DNA of 64,000 nt from contig NZ_JAFFJU010000002.1 of NCBI RefSeq assembly GCF_016924655.1, positions 620,001 through 684,000 of the forward strand, read 5' to 3'. Shown piece by piece: positions 60,747 to 64,000 of the stretch. Source of the stretch: Sphingomonas arenae. GTDB taxonomy: Bacteria > Pseudomonadota > Alphaproteobacteria > Sphingomonadales > Sphingomonadaceae. A program made the translations under genes and the position numbers. The notes under the pieces are model-generated. The model was not told the origin of the DNA and searched no databases. It saw only the letters and a list, made by a program, of their open reading frames with translations. How positions within the stretch are numbered: position 1 is the first letter of the stretch; every line of letters starts with the position of its first letter.

Positions 60747-63047
60747 TCAGCCCTCCCGCACTTCCACGAGGGGCACGCTCGCAGCTTCCCCTGCGCGAAA
60801 ACTTGCTCGATTGATCTCCAGGCGGTCTTCCGCGAAGCGCACCGGCACGTCGAACAGAAACCCTGCCCGGACCTCCGCGCCCGCAGGCGGCGGCGAGTCG
60901 AACTGGATGATCCCTGCTTGATCCAGACTCCAGTCGGTGACCAACTCCTGGCGATCCACGGAGACGCGAACGCTTCCGGGCGATGGACGAGTGATCCTCC
61001 GGCTCTCTCCTCCGCCGTAGCTTTTCACCAGAGGGAACCTGACCTTCGCGCCGTCTCCTAGACCCAACAGCTGGTCCTCGGGGCCAGCCTCGTCCGTCAT
61101 CCCGCTGGAACTGAAATCGTAAGGGTCTCGAAAGCGGAAGCCGATCGCGCTCCCCCGCCTTGCCCTGAAGAATGCCAGCAAGGTCTGCATCTCCGCATCC
61201 CCCCGCACACCGGGGCCCGCGTCGAACCGCAACTTGGCTTGGCTCCAGTTCACGTTTCGATACTCATGGCCGCTGGCGCTGGTCACGACCGCGGTCGAAA
61301 ATTGGGGCGCAACGCTGGCCTCCGCCCCGATCTCGATCGGGAACAGCACATCGTCGAATGCTTGCACGTCATCGTCCTTGCCAAAGATGGTGAGGCCGTC
61401 GCGAACGACTTGAGGAAAGGCCCAGAGAAATACTTCCGCGACCCCGCGCCTCCGCGCATCCTCGGCCGCGATCAGCACCTCGCTCCATTGCTCCCGATCC
61501 TCCGGTCGGGCGACGAAGCCGCTGAGATAATGCTGCTCACCGGGCGAATAGCCGAGCCGAGCGGCGGCGCGTTCGACCTCGGACCGCCGCTTCGTCCGGC
61601 GCCCTGCAGTTACCCACTCGTAGTCTTCCAGCTGCAGCACATCGAAAGCGGGCCTGCCCCAGCCCAGTGGCAGGTTAGCTCGTCGAAGCTCGGGAGCATC
61701 GCGGGAGAGAGATCCTGGCAGATAGGTCAGCAGCAGCGTCGAAGCCTCGGCATCCACCTGCTTCACGCCGGCGGCAATCGTCGCGGTGGACTGCGCCAGC
61801 AGCGCGCCCGCTCGATCGAGGAACGCACACTCTGTCTCGCTCTTCGGCCCACGGACGTCAGGGATATGGACGGCGTTCGCGCCCCATGCGGCCCGTGCAG
61901 CAGGGTCGTAGCAGCAGATTTCGTGATCGGGGGTGACCCACCACCATGGCTCCCCCACCTGAACGCGGACCGGCATCCCCGCCCGCTGAGCAACACGCGC
62001 CAGCGACTGAGCTACCGTCTTGAGGTAACCGATGGCCTCCACGCTCGCAGGCGAGACCAGTGTCGACGGTGGCTGGTAGCCAGTGGCGGCCGCGCGACCC
62101 GCCCAGTCCCGCTGCTTCCAGTCGTCGGGGCAAAACATGTCCAGGATTTCGTACGAAAGTGACCAGATCACTCCGTACCCACGTCGCTGCGCTTCCCTTG
62201 CGAAGGCCTCGTGCCAAGCCAGAGCGGGTCCGTTCATCGCGCGCGCAACCGAGACGAGCCCATCACCGCCCAGCGCGAAATAGTGGCTCATGCCCACGTA
62301 ATGGGTGATCAGCTTCCGGAACCCCAGCCGCTCGATGCTGTCGACGACCCGCTCGGGCGGGAGGTGGTACATGTCGTCGTACGCCGTGCAGATCCGAAGT
62401 TCGTGCTCGGGCACCATGGCATCATTGATCGCCAGAACGCTTCCCGATCCCTCGCAGCGGATGTTCCGCAGGGCGAGCCGCGCCTCGATCGGCTGCTGGA
62501 AGCGGACCTCGCTTCCGCCCTCATACCCGGGCGGCACAAGGCTGATGAACATGCGATCGATGTCGCCAGGGAACACTCGGTCGGCATCGTTGGGGAGAGA
62601 GAACCCGCCGTCCAGCTGGTCGAAGTCCAGCCGGATCGTCGCGGCGGTCCCGCCTCCCTGGGCATAGTTCCACAGACGCACATACCAGCTGCGCGCCTGG
62701 CCTTCGGCGTCGCGGCCCTCAATCGTCAGCGTCGGGCCGTTCACCGCGTCGAGCGGCGCCACGCCCGTCGACTCCCACTCGAAACTGAGAGTGCAGTGCG
62801 AGTAGTCGCGCTTCAGTTCCCTTCGGTGCGCGGGATGCGCATGCCGATCCTCACTTTCGAAGATGAGCCCGACGAGGTCCCCGCGGCGCAGGAAGCTGGC
62901 ATGCGCGACGATGGAGTGCGCATCCTCGCCCGCCACGACACTGGCCATGGCTCCGCGCGGGAAGTCGACGACCCAATGTCGTGGATCGAAGCGCTTCACC
63001 CAGGTGCGGTCCAGCGGCGCATCCGCGCGGGTGAACCAGTGCTTCAT
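60747..63047 (-). CDS. GTA gp12-like DUF2460 protein fused to a TIM-barrel-like N-terminal region
   Basis: 766 residues. The last 205 residues (from about 560) are a DUF2460 domain: FPIEIGAEASVAPQFSTAVV, NWSQAKLRFDAGPGVRG, and FRDPYDFSSSGM. The first 550 are unlike Rhodobacter gp12 and contain a region that looks like a glycosidase-type TIM barrel: GVIWSLSYEILDMFCPDDW, RVQVGEPWWWVTPDHE, and QLEDYEWV. A jelly-roll-like start (VVDFPRGAMASVVAG) precedes it. I infer that the barrel absent from gp15 resides here, giving a different hub layout. The fused form is known from sphingomonad phage-like clusters, where it may be a tail-sheath or adhesin protein. It overlaps the tape-measure stop by four bases. 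Confidence 0.83.
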   Translation of the reverse strand: MKHWFTRADAPLDRTWVKRFDPRHWVVDFPRGAMASVVAGEDAHSIVAHASFLRRGDLVGLIFESEDRHAHPAHRRELKRDYSHCTLSFEWESTGVAPLDAVNGPTLTIEGRDAEGQARSWYVRLWNYAQGGGTAATIRLDFDQLDGGFSLPNDADRVFPGDIDRMFISLVPPGYEGGSEVRFQQPIEARLALRNIRCEGSGSVLAINDAMVPEHELRICTAYDDMYHLPPERVVDSIERLGFRKLITHYVGMSHYFALGGDGLVSVARAMNGPALAWHEAFAREAQRRGYGVIWSLSYEILDMFCPDDWKQRDWAGRAAATGYQPPSTLVSPASVEAIGYLKTVAQSLARVAQRAGMPVRVQVGEPWWWVTPDHEICCYDPAARAAWGANAVHIPDVRGPKSETECAFLDRAGALLAQSTATIAAGVKQVDAEASTLLLTYLPGSLSRDAPELRRANLPLGWGRPAFDVLQLEDYEWVTAGRRTKRRSEVERAAARLGYSPGEQHYLSGFVARPEDREQWSEVLIAAEDARRRGVAEVFLWAFPQVVRDGLTIFGKDDDVQAFDDVLFPIEIGAEASVAPQFSTAVVTSASGHEYRNVNWSQAKLRFDAGPGVRGDAEMQTLLAFFRARRGSAIGFRFRDPYDFSSSGMTDEAGPEDQLLGLGDGAKVRFPLVKSYGGGESRRITRPSPGSVRVSVDRQELVTDWSLDQAGIIQFDSPPPAGAEVRAGFLFDVPVRFAEDRLEINRASFRAGEAASVPLVEVREG

Positions 63048-63610
63048 CGGTCACTCGCCAGGATCGCCGAACGGACGGCCCGGGCAATCTGCCGTGACGA
63101 CTGCCGCATGACCTGGGGCTCAGACGCGCCGGTGGAATGCAGCGCGATCGACACCCGCACGTCCTTGCCCCCGCCGCGCAAGGTCTCGACCCGACCGGAT
63201 GAAGACGGGACGAACAGTTCCGGTCCGCGCTCGCCGACCAGATAGGGTCGGCCTTGGTTCACCGGCCCGCCCGTGGCTCTGCCCGGAAGCCCCAGCAGGC
63301 TTCCCCCGAGGCTTGCAAGCACGCCCCCGAGACCCGCGCCGCCACCTCCACCAGCGCCTGCGAAGAGCCCACGCAGCGAGGCCGCCGCAATGTCACTCAT
63401 CGCCGACAGGGCTGCCTTCTTCAGGTCATCGAACCCGAACTTGCCGCTGGTGACCGCGCGCGCCAGCGAACCTTCGATCAGGCGCCCGGCCCGTCCCGCA
63501 CCAGCTGCGAGCGGACCCTCCAATTCTCCCCGCATGGCGGAAACATCCCGTGCGAAAGCAGAAGTGTCCGCCCGTACGCTGATGACCAGTCTTTCAATCT
63601 CATCGTCCAT
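63044..63610 (-). CDS. GTA gp11-like tail tape measure protein
   Basis: 188 residues, very short for a tape measure, consistent with a short GTA tail. DDEIERLVISVRADTSAFARDV starts it, followed by a helical region, a Gly-rich stretch near 108-125 and the phage-typical C-terminal GRPYLVGERGPELFVPSS. It scaffolds tail length. The ATG at 63610 lies inside the 3' end of the chaperone gene (11-base overlap). Confidence 0.85.
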   Translation of the reverse strand: MDDEIERLVISVRADTSAFARDVSAMRGELEGPLAAGAGRAGRLIEGSLARAVTSGKFGFDDLKKAALSAMSDIAAASLRGLFAGAGGGGGAGLGGVLASLGGSLLGLPGRATGGPVNQGRPYLVGERGPELFVPSSSGRVETLRGGGKDVRVSIALHSTGASEPQVMRQSSRQIARAVRSAILASDR

Positions 63611-63809
63611 TCTGGCTTGTCCCGTCGTCAGGAAATTGTTGCAGGAGCTCTGACAGCATCTCGCGCGATGCGAGCGGAACATCGGCTTCGTTCGCGGTGA
63701 GGCACGCCGCCAGCTCGGCCGGGGTGCTCATCCAGAACTCGCCGGGCCGCCATCCCAGCAGTTGAGCCGCCGCCCCGCACAGGCGGGCAGCGCCCTTGCC
63801 GAAGGTCAT
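63600..63809 (-). CDS. Phage/GTA tail assembly chaperone (TAC)
   Basis: 69 residues. The pattern FGKGAARLCGAAAQLLGWRPGEFWMSTPAEL is the small alphaproteobacterial GTA chaperone (rcc01693 type). It is thought to chaperone the tape measure. It starts one base after the gp10-like stop and overlaps gp11 by 11 bases. Confidence 0.85.
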   Translation of the reverse strand: MTFGKGAARLCGAAAQLLGWRPGEFWMSTPAELAACLTANEADVPLASREMLSELLQQFPDDGTSQNGR

Positions 63810-63810
63810 G

Positions 63811-64000
63811 TCATCGTCCCTGCAGGATCTGGCCTAGGAGCAACCGCAAGGCGGGAGTCGTCCGGCTCAGCCCCTGCTCGACGACTGCCTGACCGATGCG
63901 CTCACGGGTGATCGCAGGGGGGCGTTCAGCCGAGAGATGATCGAACAAGGCCGCAATCTCCTGCAGCGTCAGTTTCCCCTCGGCTGCGCGTTCGACCAAC
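63811..64000 (-). CDS. GTA gp10-like gene transfer agent protein, partial (cut by window edge)
   Basis: The visible 62 codons are the C-terminal part. GKLTLQEIAALFDHLS and SRTTPALRLLLGQIL suit the GTA TAC_11/gp10 family, and position directly upstream of TAC matches GTA gene order. The start and N-terminal domain lie outside the window. Confidence 0.65.
   Translation of the reverse strand, partial: LVERAAEGKLTLQEIAALFDHLSAERPPAITRERIGQAVVEQGLSRTTPALRLLLGQILQGR

Overview
The window is high-GC, gene-dense chromosomal DNA from an alphaproteobacterium, most likely of the order Sphingomonadales. Supporting this are the alphaproteobacterial cell-cycle regulator GcrA, a gene-transfer-agent (GTA) tail cluster next to alr, a large TonB-dependent receptor with a poly-proline tail, a 'vgr-related' HEMTH protein, and intergenic palindromic repeats of a kind I associate with sphingomonads. 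The assignment is inference; no rRNA or tRNA gene is present to anchor it.

Layout. 0-6 kb: end of an unknown gene, FkbM methyltransferase, argD, a secreted Arg/Asp-rich protein with a clear terminator, an ABC-2 permease, gcrA, a spore-photoproduct-lyase-family radical SAM enzyme, and a lone Flp-type pilin. 6-17 kb: an Hsp20 chaperone behind a probable ROSE RNA thermometer, parE, a secreted DUF1996 protein, UDP-glucose dehydrogenase, a two-TM K+ channel with RCK domains, rimO, then acpP-fabF-mltG (fatty acid synthesis and peptidoglycan release). 17-25 kb: an SH3-domain relic lacking its NlpC/P60 domain, a MarR regulator, an M17 leucyl aminopeptidase, a ChaA-type antiporter, the TonB receptor and a Tat-exported FAD oxidoreductase. 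25-34 kb: hrcA-grpE, rph-rdgB-hemW, a PBP-activator lipoprotein, then rsmI-(secreted protein)-yraN-gshB-dedA. 34-39 kb: DUF484-xerC, fsa, an enoyl-CoA hydratase and three TadE/TadG-type genes. 39-48 kb: a TelA/XpaC-like pair, an L,D-transpeptidase, a lower-GC island of three small envelope genes with same-orientation repeats, a CaiB-type CoA-transferase, a phytoene-desaturase-like oxidoreductase bracketed by palindromic repeats, and glutathione reductase. 48-57 kb: pgi, lepB-rnc-era, a sirtuin, a thioesterase, DUF72, dapB-nth and alr. 57-64 kb: GTA tail genes, all on the minus strand and cut by the window edge.

How the genes work together. Most units are housekeeping. The GTA cluster encodes the distal tail: chaperones, a short tape measure, a DUF2460 protein fused to a TIM-barrel-like region, the gp13 and gp14 hub/peptidase proteins, a gp15 tail protein that appears to lack the TIM barrel of the Rhodobacter version, and a DUF2793 protein. 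The genome is very compact. Many neighbours share ATGA or GTGA start/stop overlaps, and four convergent pairs share their stop codons in a four-base CTAG or TTAG.

The points most worth a second look are the rearranged GTA hub architecture, the ROSE thermometer, the SH3 relic with an apparent CTG start, and the repeat-punctuated small-gene island at 42.9-44.2 kb. I found no CRISPR array, rRNA, tRNA, insertion sequence or replication origin. All positions and motifs were read by eye; no similarity search was run.
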